Part shown: one piece after another, positions 7,784 through 14,409 of the stretch
How the letters are laid out: each line of letters starts with the position of its first letter
Position numbering within the stretch: the stretch's first letter is position 1
Source: Podaxis mareebaensis
Lineage: Eukaryota > Basidiomycota > Agaricomycetes > Agaricales > Agaricaceae
NCBI GenBank assembly: GCA_018524725.1
Contig: JAEUWP010000372.1
Coordinates: forward strand, 1-15,365
Direction: 5' to 3'
DNA length: 15,365 nucleotides
The notes under the pieces: model-generated
The model's input: only the letters and a program-made list of their open reading frames with translations
Told to the model about the DNA's origin: nothing
Database searches by the model: none
Position numbers and translations under genes: made by a program

Positions 7784-8962
7784 TTAAATGGAGTCGAGGT
7801 TGATGATATAGTACCTGGTACTCTCAGTGTCAGATGAATCAGTCTCTGTGGGGGTGTCTGATCGATAGGTAACTCTGGCCTCTGCGTCTCTATAGTAGAT
7901 CAGTTTGGAGGTGTAGTATTGGTTGGCATTGGGGTTTGGGATGAAGACAATGGTGACTCATTGGTTCCAAAGGTATCAGAGGTTTGGATAGTGTCTGCTA
8001 AGTGTGAAGTTTGTGTTTCTGGGTACCTTGAGGAAGGCCGTGTATCCAGTCCTTGCCATGAATGCTGAGATAGGGGCGAAGGTGTATCGATCTGGGTCTT
8101 GGGTTGTACACTCGTCACAGATGCAAATGTAGAACTCTGTGATTCTGACTGCTCGGTTAGCGATGTGGTATGCCTGTGTGAAACAGTTCGGGTAGTGCTG
8201 TCTAGGACTGATTCTGGGGTTGATGGTCATGTCGAATGATACAATGGTGGTTCAATAGTTCAGAATCGTTGCAGTGGGTTCAAGAGTTCGGACTCTCTGG
8301 TAGCTGTCCACTCAGCTGAAGGAAAGGTGGTTGAGGTAGGAGTTGAGCGAGGGGTACCATTGTAGTTGTGCACTGATGATGGCTCAAATGGCATTCGAAA
8401 GCTCTGAGAAGTGCTTCAGCCTGTTCAATCTCTCGAGGGGAACCTGTCCAATGGAGATGTAGGCTTTGGGCTTGCTTTGCTTGTTGGAAACATTCTTCAA
8501 ACTGTGCAAATAGGGTAGGATGTTTGACGAAAGTGGGAAGAGTCTCAAACTGCCAGCTGTGCTGGAGCTTGTAGCGAAGAAGGATATCAGTGTCTTGGTA
8601 AACACCAAGTGGAGATTCGGGAAGTTCTGCTTCACCTTCTCATGAGTAACAGAGGGTGTAGTAGACTCCTAGTAGTTCTTGTTTTGTGTAGGATTTGCCA
8701 TTGATAAGGATTATATTCTCTGTACCGTGGGTGTAGTTGTCAAGTCGATTTCAGAAGTTGCTCTCGGAGCGTGCTCTCTGGAAAAGGTTTTGGAGTTCTG
8801 CAAAGCAAGAGTCAGAGAGAGGTCGGTAGGAAGGAGGAGGGAGTCGAGGATATGGATTGGATGGTGTACGCCTAGTAATAGGTGGGGGTAAACGAGATGT
8901 GTTGGACGACAGTCCAGACAAAAGGTCGGAGGGTGCTCCACTGAAGTTATCTTGCAGGAGAC
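7784..8962 (-). pseudogene. ORF-A: uncharacterised protein between the gypsy-1 LTR and gag
   Basis: I do not recognise this protein. Two frames join near 8285-8310. The upstream part (8962 to about 8290) reads coherently through blocks such as ENIILINGKSYTKQELLGVYY, GVYQDTDILLRYKLQHSWQF and LFAQFEECFQQAKQAQ. The downstream part reads TTIVSFDMTINPR, AYHIANRAVRITEFYICICDE, SAFMARTGYTAFLKV and DTPTETDSSDTES, ending with TAA at 7784-7786. It contains a CxCxxC cluster (Cys codons at 8123, 8117 and 8108) that might bind metal. In-frame TGAs lie at 8751, 8640, 8252, 7976 and 7958. The frame change is most simply a one-base indel, although two overlapping ORFs cannot be excluded. The start is unclear: an ATG at 9021-9023 is followed by TGA and TAA. 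It ends 67 bases before the gag ATG. It could be a gag-like or accessory protein of this element family. Confidence 0.6.
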
Positions 8963-9004
8963 TTTGGCTGAGGGTGCTCCACTGAAATTATCTTGCAGGA
9001 GACT
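8929..9004. repeat. Tandem duplication, 35-bp copies with a 41-bp period
   Basis: The motif gagggtgctccactgaa-(g/a)-ttatcttgcaggagact occurs at 8929-8963 and again at 8970-9004, with a single g/a difference. The 41-base period is not a multiple of three. The duplication therefore shifts the reading frame at the start of ORF-A, and it brings a TAA (8988-8990) into the extended frame. Confidence 0.85.
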
Positions 9005-9069
9005 CGGGTCAACTCATAGCCATGAGGACAGAAGAGAAGGTAAGGAGTGGAAGTATAGCTTTATGATTC
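9005..9069 (-). other. Gypsy-1 leader between LTR and ORF-A
   Basis: This short stretch would be the untranslated leader of the element RNA. Immediately inside the LTR the minus strand reads GAATCATAAAGC. It does not start with TGG, so there is no standard primer-binding site for a tRNA 3' end. Priming by an internal tRNA fragment or by self-priming is possible but unsupported. An ATG at 9021-9023 is the only start candidate near the beginning of ORF-A. Confidence 0.4.
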
Positions 9070-9716
9070 TGTTATGTAGAGACAGTTTCTACATGTCATC
9101 TCAGTGCAGAGAGATACTGTCCTAAGACAACCCAGCACTATTAAGTTCCTGAAGTGGAACGCCTGTCTGTTCTCCAGAGAGAACTAGAGGCTGGCTGGAA
9201 ATCTCGCAGGGACTGCCTAGGGAAAGATATGACTTGTAAGGTTGCAGGCTACTCTGTAGGTTTAGCTGTTATGCCAGTTATCCTGTCGAGGCAGGTAGAG
9301 CTCTCATGTGGCAAGAAGATAAAGTGGAAGACAGTCCTCGCTATTCTTGCACTATGTACAAATGATCGTAAAGCTAAGTTCTACTTACTTTATGAGCTAT
9401 TTAAATACAAAGGCAATTGCTATTCTACATGTCCTAAAGGAGAATCTTCGTAGTTACTTCAGTGCTCTAAGTATAGTCGACTGAGCCTGAGGTAAGATGA
9501 GATCTACAGAAGGCAAGCTGTTATTACACAACATATCACTGAGCCCAAGTGCTAAACATAGCACAACTTCAGAGGATCCGAGATGAGACTGAAGTCATGA
9601 TGGAAGGTGAGTCAGGGTGGACACTTGGAGTCGAAAGATGGAAAGACAGTCGATGAATGATGAGGCAGGACTGCGAAAGAGGCATGGATGACAGTGGAAA
9701 CAAGAGGATCGTAACA
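9070..9716 (-). repeat. Gypsy-1 5' LTR, 647 bp
   Basis: On the + strand the segment starts TGTTATG and ends CGTAACA. These are inverted to each other except for one position that is itself a CpG transition. The outer boundary coincides exactly with the change from CpG-containing to CpG-free DNA. A TATA-like element lies within it on the minus strand. The putative target duplication outside is ccatg (9717-9721), which cannot be verified because the other LTR is outside the window. A shorter end at ...CACAACA (9533) was considered and is less consistent with the CpG boundary. ORFs inside the LTR, including a 99-codon + strand one, have no coding character. Confidence 0.65.
9397..9407 (-). promoter_or_regulatory. 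TATA-like box in the gypsy-1 LTR
   Basis: The minus strand reads TATTTAAATAG about 310 bases inside the LTR. This is a plausible core promoter for transcription toward ORF-A, gag and pol. A similar TTAAATAGCT core occurs in the young LTR near 14701-14710, on the same strand. Confidence 0.45.
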
Positions 9717-9718
9717 CC

Positions 9719-9934
9719 ATGATCCCCATGTATGGTAGAGGACCTAATCATACCCCATTCTTCATTGCCTGGAAGAAAGTCACCAACCAATTCTTCATTG
9801 GCCCCAACAAGAGGGACATCACTCACAAAATCACTCATTGACTACAAGTCCCACCAACATTTGAAGAAGCTCAGAATTTCCTTGCACATTTCACCTTTCC
9901 AGTATGTTGTAACTTACATGGACCTTTACATTAG
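9719..9934 (+). pseudogene. Coding relic of unknown function upstream of the polypurine tract
   Basis: From the ATG at 9719 the frame reads MIPMYGRGPNHTPFFIAWKK, then VTNQFFIGPNKRDITHK, a TGA at 9839-9841, then VPPTFEEAQNFLAHFTFP, ending in TAG at 9932-9934. Composition and continuity across the TGA suggest a real protein, with the TGA as an acquired stop. I do not recognise the family; it is not RNase H or an integrase end, which might be expected before a 3' LTR. The reading upstream of 9717 belongs to the gypsy-1 LTR, so the protein's N-terminal part is missing here. Confidence 0.45.
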
Positions 9935-9956
9935 TTTCATGTGGTCATGACACCTT

Positions 9957-9966
9957 AGGAGGAGGG
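9957..9966 (+). other. Polypurine tract
   Basis: AGGAGGAGGG lies three bases before the LTR's TGTTA. A polypurine tract at this place primes plus-strand DNA synthesis in LTR retroelements and fixes this LTR as the 3' one in + orientation. Confidence 0.65.
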
Positions 9967-9969
9967 TGA

Positions 9970-10217
9970 TGTTATATTTAGAGCACACTTACTCAGCATA
10001 CTGTTTCATCTTATGTTTCAGCCCCTTGTTACACTTCACCTTAGTCATCCACTGACTCATCCTCTTGTTTCATCTATTCTTAGCCATCCCTTCTATAGTA
10101 TATAAACCCTAGGTAGAGCACCTGTATTCCTTACACTTTACCAACTAGTTCTTTCCCCTTTGCTCATCCTCAAGTCTTTGCCTAGTTGCAACCTGAGTTC
10201 ATACAAAGGTTGTAACA
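9970..10217 (+). repeat. 3' LTR, 248 bp
   Basis: It starts TGTTATATTTAG and ends GGTTGTAACA, a perfect TGTTA/TAACA pair. It carries a TATATAAA box at 10099-10106 on the + strand, consistent with its orientation. The next bases (attcc, 10218-10222) would be the target duplication, but the left-hand partner is not in the window. It contains no CpG. Confidence 0.75.
10099..10106 (+). promoter_or_regulatory. TATA box within the 248-bp LTR
   Basis: TATATAAA lies about 130 bases into the LTR, the normal location of the U3 core promoter. In a 3' LTR it would drive transcription rightward, into gypsy-2 antisense. Confidence 0.5.
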
Positions 10218-10895
10218 ATTCCAGTCACCTCCTGAGTTCATGGCTGGATGTTGCCAGATCTCTTCATCCTGGTTGTCCAGGTAGCAGAGAGTGTGGTTGA
10301 TCATCTTGTGTGGGCTAACATTGCATTCTTGGCTTAGGATCTTGATTTCATCAAAGAAGCACTTGAGGGATCATGGCTGGCTATCAAAGCAAGGAGCAGA
10401 TTGGTTAAAGGGGCTAGGCATGTAGCATGTGTGGTGAGTAGGCTGCAGAACATAATAGATTCACTGGGGAGAGGGAGCTCATGGTCAGGGTGCTGGGGGG
10501 TTATTTGTAGGCCATTGTACAGGTACAAATCTGGGTCTAGTTGGAGTGTTCCAAGGTGGAATTGGTGGGGCTTGGACCTGGGGTGCAGGCAGCTGAGGTG
10601 GCAGTTGCAGTTGGTTGCCTGAGATGTATTGTGGTGGCAGTGGCTGGTACTGTCCTTTGGCAGATGGGGGTCATTGTAGGTGAGCATCAGGAGTGGCATT
10701 TTGAGGCTGGTTGCTGGGTCCTGGTTCAATTTGAGGTAGGTGTGGTCTGTTTGTGATGATACTGGCATAGACATTGCTATCTTGAGTGAATTCTAATTGA
10801 AAGGGTTGTCCAGACATGGTGGATGAGGCAAGTTGGCTCTAATAAAGGGTGATGTCAGAGTTTGATCCCATGTCTGAGTCAGCAGGGAATGAGAG
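10218..10895 (-). pseudogene. gag: Gypsy-2 gag relic, truncated
   Basis: Read right to left: an N-terminal segment containing MGSNSDITLY and MSGQPFQLEFTQDSNVYAS (about 10870-10760); a Pro/Gln-rich region with LQLPPQLPAPQVQAPPIPPW (about 10620-10545); and the capsid start FDSQP-stop-SLKCFFDEIKIL (10388-10330) to YLDNQDEEIW and GGDWN at 10218. The stop after QP is TGA where the family normally has Arg (consensus KPRSLK, from general knowledge of Agaricomycete gag proteins), so CGA-to-TGA is likely. Frames shift between segments, so several indels have accumulated. It is cut by the + strand LTR. It is homologous to gypsy-3 gag, but clearly diverged. Confidence 0.72.
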
Positions 10896-11002
10896 AAATT
10901 CTTTGGTGGTAGCAAGTGTGTCATCAGAGATAAGTGTAGGATCTTGGAGTGAGATGGCAATCTCATGTGTGAGATTATGCAGAATCCTGGTTCAGAGTGG
11001 TT

Positions 11003-11025
11003 GAAGCCCCTTGTAGTGGGCTCCA
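11003..11025 (-). other. Primer-binding site of gypsy-2
   Basis: The minus strand reads TGGAGCCCACTACAAGGGG followed by CTTC, two bases inside the LTR. It starts with TGG, the complement of a tRNA CCA end. The same sequence, with two or three changes, lies at the equivalent site of gypsy-3. The tRNA identity was not determined. Confidence 0.65.
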
Positions 11026-11027
11026 GT

Positions 11028-11473
11028 TGAAGAGATGGCTGCAGCAGTTCAACAACAAAATAAAAAAAAAAAAGGGGGGTAATGGTGTGACTGCTTCCAT
11101 CAGTCATAGAGCTTCAAACCACAGGAGAAGGATACCACATCAATACATAGCACAGAGAACATGAGTATAGTGTTGAGATATCATAGAGAATACTGAATGA
11201 GTGTGATAGAGTAGAGACTGAAATTTGGATGGCATCAGTATGTGAGCCTTTAAGTCAGAAAATCAAAAGTTTTAAAGAAAGTCAGGATAATATTTGCTAC
11301 CTTACTACAAACATGAAGGCCCTTTTTATAGGCTAGTGATGGTAAGCAGAAGGGGTGGCTGTCAGAGTATGTATGTCTCTATAAAGGTTTCTAATGAATA
11401 TGGTATGGAGAGGGATTCAATGGTGGGTACTTATTTTTATAGAGTTTAAAAGTGGTGAATGTCCTATGTTACA
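11028..11473 (-). repeat. Gypsy-2 5' LTR, about 446 bp
   Basis: The inner end is fixed by the adjacent PBS. The outer end is placed at TGTTACA (11467-11473), which gives TG...CA ends and a length close to that of the gypsy-3 LTR. It contains a minus-strand TATAAAAAGG box and a 12-A/6-G run at 11062-11079. Parts of its inner end align with the gypsy-3 LTR (for example the ACTGC-TC-TCAGT stretch). The outer boundary is less certain than the inner. Confidence 0.55.
11321..11330 (-). promoter_or_regulatory. TATA box in the gypsy-2 LTR
   Basis: The minus strand reads TATAAAAAGG about 145 bases into the LTR, a strong match to a core promoter driving transcription toward the PBS and gag. Confidence 0.55.
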
Positions 11474-12570
11474 GAAGTCCTATGCTATGTGTCCAAGACT
11501 GAATATTGAGGGGGGAACAGAGTGTGGTGCAGTGACAGATTGGGGAATGGAATGTTTTACTTGCTTTGACAACTTAGGAGGAGCAAGCCAGTAACCAATT
11601 TCATGGGCAACCAGTTTGCTCTCCCTACATGATAGTACTCTCTGAATTGAATCTGGTCTTACATCAGCATAGCTGCTTGATTTTCTATGAAGATCTCAAG
11701 GTCTGTAATTGAGTACTGATTTTTATCTTCTGCTCCTGGGTACATTGCCATGATGTCTCATCAAAATCAAAACTAGTCTATGTTGTGAGCTGCTGGATAA
11801 CTGTTCCATATTTCATAGTCATCACCATTGAGATACCTTATCATATGCATGATCAAGTCCCCTTGTGAAAGGTTGCACTCTCAGCCCAGTATCTCCATCT
11901 CATTGAAAAGCCATTTAAGAGACCATGGATGTCCATCAAACTTCAGTGCTCCTCAGTTATATTGGGCTAGCATATACTGGAGACTTTGCTGGTTAACAAA
12001 GACAGGTTGTGGCATTGACAGAGGTGGTGGTGGTACTGGAGCTTGTTGCAGGCCAGAATGATATTGCACTGTTGAATATTGTGGCATAGACTGTCCTAGT
12101 GCTGTTCAGTATTGTGGAGCAGATGGGCCTTGCAGTACTGGATACTGCATTATTGGTGGTCCCTGAGCTGCCTGGTATTGTGGAACAGGTGATCCTTGTA
12201 GTGCCTGGTATTGCAGAATATGCAGTCTTTGTGGTGGAATAGTTGGGTTTTGCACCAATTTGGGACTGTTGTAATTGCTCCAATTGGCTGCTCAGAGAGG
12301 ATAATGTGGGGATCCAACAGGTTCTGTTTGCAATGGTCCTGGATTTGGTGATCTGTTAAGTGGCAAAGGCAGTATTAGCAAGCTTCAAGGAGAGGTTGGC
12401 AAAGGCCAATGCTGTGATGATCCTCCAGGTTCCTGTATATTGTTGTACCATGACAGTGTGCTACCTGTCTGCCTATCCATGTTGTTGTTTTGTACTAGTC
12501 TTTGGAGTGAGGTTGAAGGCCAGCTTGGATGAACTGATAAGCTAAGAGTTCATCTCTATTTCTTCCAAGT
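11474..12570 (-). pseudogene. gag: Gypsy-3 gag relic
   Basis: The capsid core is clear. KFDGHPWSLKWLFNEMEILG occupies about 11884-11943. It is followed by MIRYLNGDDYEIWNSYPAAHN and then AMYPGAEDKNQYSITDLE (about 11750-11695), after which it continues to about 11600 with frame breaks. Upstream is a Gln/Pro/Tyr-rich region with repeated QYQALQG-PVPQ-like units (about 12000-12230). Near the start is a readable block with RNRDELLAYQFIQAGL. In-frame TGA and TAG codons and frame changes make it non-functional. HPWSLK has Trp where Arg is usual, consistent with CGG-to-TGG. The equivalent Arg codon in gypsy-2 is TGA. Confidence 0.75.
12000..12235 (-). repeat. Degenerate repeats in gypsy-3 gag (QY/LQG/PQY units)
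   Basis: On the + strand, units of the form tggtattgtgg-aacaggtgatccttg recur with variation. They translate on the minus strand to repeated QYQALQGSPVPQ, QYQAAQGPPIM and QYPVLQGPSAPQ-like segments. This is a low-complexity, probably disordered gag N-terminal arm, not a separate element. Confidence 0.55.
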
Positions 12571-12692
12571 TGGTTCTGCTAATAATTCTTGGTAGTTCCC
12601 AACTGTGCTCACTAGAGTTACTCCAATCAGATGATGAAGGGAGGGATCAGTATCCCAGAGTCCACAATATATTGGGCAGCAAAGATGACCTT

Positions 12693-12715
12693 GGAACCCC
12701 TTGTGGTGGGCTCCA
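12693..12715 (-). other. Primer-binding site of gypsy-3
   Basis: The minus strand reads TGGAGCCCACCACAAGGGG followed by TTCC, two bases inside the LTR end ...TTCTTACA. It nearly matches the PBS of gypsy-2, differing by single transitions, which supports both calls. Confidence 0.68.
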
Positions 12716-12717
12716 GT

Positions 12718-13170
12718 TGTAAGAACAACCAATGTTCTATAGCAGAACATAATATGAAAAGGGGGTGCAAGTACAACTGCATCTGTCAGTTGTTCTAAGT
12801 TCCAAGATCCCAATACTAGCCCAGGAGCTGGAAGGGAGCCATTCTCATAATACTGAGTTGAGGCCTATGATGTGCAGAAGTCACCAAGCCAGACAAGATG
12901 GAGAAGCCCAAGGTGGAAGATAGCCTGATCCCAAAAGAGAAAACCCTGGTGTGAGTGAGGTAGAAATGAGAGAAAGTATGCCCTTTGATTACTGAGTGAT
13001 GCCAAGAGTATAAAATGAGAGTCTGTCTGTATCTGAATCCCCCTTTTTACTACTACTACACTTGTATTTTATAGTCAGAATACAAGTCCATGTGCCATAC
13101 ACTACTGAAATGAGACAAGAGGTAAACTATGAATGGATATTAAGAGTGGGATGGTATGTGTAGTAATACA
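12718..13170 (-). repeat. Gypsy-3 5' LTR, about 453 bp
   Basis: The inner end TGTAAGAAC (+ strand) is fixed by the PBS. The outer end AATACA (13165-13170) gives TGTA...TACA termini. It contains a minus-strand TATA box. Beyond 13170 the sequence is related to ORF X, so this LTR directly abuts that relic. The LTR might therefore be shared with an element carrying ORF X. It contains no CpG. Confidence 0.55.
13065..13074 (-). promoter_or_regulatory. TATA box in the gypsy-3 LTR
   Basis: The minus strand reads CTATAAAATA about 100 bases into the LTR, in a position equivalent to that in gypsy-2. Confidence 0.5.
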
Positions 13171-13214
13171 ATTCCTAGCCAATCCAATGAAGAGATGAGA
13201 CATAATGATCCAAG

Positions 13215-13883
13215 TTAAATACTGGGGACATTGGAGTCAATGCTGAAGAGCAGAGGAAGTTGAGTACACCATGGGGGAATAGAGGGTGGATCCTTGGAGT
13301 TAGGATCAATATGATAGACTTCTACTTCTCAGAAGTAAAGTCCATGTGTGACTTCATATTTGATGATATGAGGGATGACTTCTGGTGGGTACATCATGTA
13401 GGAGTGGAGGAATATGATTGGTTCTCCAGTATAAGGGATCATCTTCTAGCTGTGGGCCCATGATGAGTTGAAGTCATTGGCAATGGTTTGAATGTAAAGG
13501 CCATTGGGGTTGAACACATGAGTGAAGGGAGCATTCTCCTAAGCAATGCATAGTATCTTAGTCATCATGTGGTTGATAGAGTAGAGCAGAGGGCCAGGTG
13601 TTGGCCAGTCTTTGGAAAAGAGGGATGCATGGCCAGGGAGACATTGATTGGCAAAAGCCTTGTTGCAGTAGTGAGTTGAGTTGCTAGCAGATTTAGTAGT
13701 GGCAGTAGTAGTGCCTTGGAAGGCATTGGGGAGGCCAAGCTCATGGATAAGGGTGTAGTAGATGATGTTGGTGTAGGATGGCTGGGGCAAGTTCATAACA
13801 ATACCTATACTGCCTCCTCTGCCTCCCAGCTTTGTATTTCTTCCAGGTTGACCATATATTCTAGGATGCTGATCTAACAATTG
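13215..13883 (-). pseudogene. ORF X, old decayed copy
   Basis: One minus-strand frame stays aligned for about 660 bases and is broken only by TAG (13539-13541), TAG (13446-13448) and TGA (13329-13331), ending in TAA at 13215-13217. Blocks: QPSYTNIIYYTLIHELGLPN, FANQCLPGHASLFSKDW, FTHVFNPNGLYIQTIANDF, EPIIFLHSYMMYPPEVIPH, YEVTHGLYF, EVEVY-IDPNS. The last 170 bases are a paralogue of the open ORF at 14951-15364. The TGA at 13329 corresponds to CGA at 15305-15307. I recognise no known domain. The weak resemblance of its end (F-REVEVY-VD-NSD) to the end of ORF-A (YYRDAEARVTYRSD) suggests distant relation, but this is only an impression. The frame ends 45 bases from the gypsy-3 LTR. Confidence 0.65.
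13219..13390. repeat. Diverged direct repeat paired with about 15195-15365
   Basis: The two segments align almost without gaps through stretches such as gttaggatc, tagacttctacttctc and tatttgatgatatg. The right-hand copy has 13 CpGs and this copy has none; most of the lost sites are TG or CA here. Both encode the end of ORF X on the minus strand. Confidence 0.85.
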
Positions 13884-13930
13884 GGGGGATCAAAGACATG
13901 GCACTTTGAGCCTCAGCAACAGAAAGTAAA

Positions 13931-14250
13931 ATGCTCCATGATCACCTGTTCAACCTGGATTATGGGTATTATGCAGCAGCAATTAATCCATTACCACCTT
14001 CCTATCAACAACTCAAGGACAGATGGGAATGTTTCATTGATAACCCAATGAGGGAATGGAGAACTTTCAATGTCATCTCAGTTTTATTGTTAGTATAAGT
14101 GAGTTCTCATCCTACTCATTGTACTTTCTTGAAGTTGATCCTGCAGGGGAATCCTCACAATATTTCAAATACATAGTGTTTCAGCTGACCCAGTTACATG
14201 ATAAACTACATTCTGGTCTCTTTTCTGTGCCCTGCTTAGTTTGTTGAATA
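13931..14250 (+). pseudogene. Relic of a host-like gene (uncharacterised fungal protein)
   Basis: From the ATG at 13931 the frame reads MLHDHLFNLDYGYYAAA, then NPLPPSYQQLKDRWECFI and DNPMREWRTFNVISVLLL, before a stop at 14096. A second coding-like block in another frame follows (VDPAGESSQYFKYIVFQLTQ, about 14134-14195). A donor-like GTATAAGT at 14093 and acceptor-like CTGCAG ending at 14146 could mark a 54-bp intron. The second block, however, reads best from 14134, so ordinary frameshift decay is equally possible. The (R)EW-T-N--SVLLL pattern resembles uncharacterised membrane-associated proteins common in Agaricomycetes; this rests on memory of the pattern, not a search. It contains no CpG, so it is as old as its surroundings. 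Confidence 0.45.
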
Positions 14251-14409
14251 GTTGTTTGTTTATAGTTCAGTTTTTGAGCATGTGAGAAGCATACAAGACA
14301 GCTGAATGGGCTATGGTGTGTAATTAACCTGGATATCTTCAATTACCTAATTATATTTGGAATCATAGGAAGCTCAAAGACATCATACAATCTTATGGAA
14401 TGCTTGGGC
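14251..14409. other. CpG-free AT-rich spacer with no recognised feature
   Basis: I see no ORF, repeat or RNA gene in this 159-base stretch. It ends at tgggc (14405-14409), immediately before the TGTTAG start of the young LTR, so tgggc is the candidate target duplication of that element. Confidence 0.5.

Larger units (their letters stand above)
5315..9716 (-). mobile_element. Gypsy-1: Ty3/gypsy-like LTR retrotransposon, 5' part, split by the LINE
   Basis: Read on the minus strand: LTR (9716 to 9070), short leader, ORF-A, gag, pol. Pol stops at the LINE junction, so the rest of RT, RNase H, integrase and the 3' LTR should lie beyond the LINE, left of the window. The right boundary is set by a TGTTA...TAACA terminal pair and by an abrupt loss of CpG immediately beyond it. 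The coding frames are colinear and mostly free of indels, but they carry many TGA stops and no internal TAG or TAA in confident coding parts. This suggests decay by C-to-T change at CpG rather than age-related fragmentation. Confidence 0.85.
9717..10217 (+). mobile_element. 3' end of a + strand LTR retroelement (coding relic, polypurine tract, LTR)
   Basis: A coding-like relic is followed by a purine-only tract and an LTR bounded by TGTTA...TAACA, all on the + strand. The LTR's right end (10217) interrupts the gag frame of gypsy-2 exactly after a GDWN codon run. This shows that the element inserted into gypsy-2. Its left part is replaced by gypsy-1 at 9716, which implies that gypsy-1 later inserted into this element; the rest would lie left of the window. 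It has no CpG at all. Confidence 0.7.
10218..11473 (-). mobile_element. Gypsy-2: 5' part of a gypsy-like element (LTR, PBS, gag relic)
   Basis: On the minus strand it comprises an LTR (11473 to 11028), two spacer bases, a primer-binding site, a leader, and a decayed gag that ends at the + strand LTR inserted at 10217. Its PBS, LTR size and gag type match gypsy-3, so the two are members of one family. It starts abruptly where the gag frame of gypsy-3 stops being readable, which suggests insertion into gypsy-3. No CpG remains. Confidence 0.72.
11474..13170 (-). mobile_element. Gypsy-3: 5' part of a gypsy-like element (LTR, PBS, gag relic)
   Basis: It has the same organisation as gypsy-2: LTR (13170 to 12718), PBS, leader, and Gln/Pro-rich gag N-terminus then capsid, running left until gypsy-2 begins at 11473. 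It is older than gypsy-2, being its insertion target, and it is CpG-free. Alternatively the two could share a recombination history as a tandem pair. The loss of the gag frame at the gypsy-2 LTR favours nesting. Confidence 0.7.

Noticed and set aside
7900..8280. Gag frame extended upstream of 7716 (Ser/Thr/Pro-rich, with its own TGAs)
   Set aside because: The neighbouring frame reads as the better protein (ORF-A, TAA at 7784-7786), and gag has a good ATG at 7716. Stops in the extension were not counted as gag decay.
9154..9453. 99-codon + strand ORF
   Set aside because: It lies inside the proposed gypsy-1 LTR, antisense to the element, with no recognisable content.
9518..9533. Alternative outer end of the gypsy-1 LTR at ...CACAACA
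   Set aside because: The end at 9716 gives a better terminal inverted pair (TGTTATG/CGTAACA) and coincides with the CpG boundary.
11062..11079. 12-A/6-G run as a second LINE tail
   Set aside because: It lies within the gypsy-2 LTR, with a shorter A/G-rich counterpart in the gypsy-3 LTR and no LINE sequence upstream.
10793..11107. 104-codon minus-strand ORF
   Set aside because: It spans the LTR end and primer-binding site of gypsy-2; another frame carries the gag-like reading.
12556..12813. 85-codon minus-strand ORF
   Set aside because: It crosses the gypsy-3 LTR and PBS, so it is not a gene.
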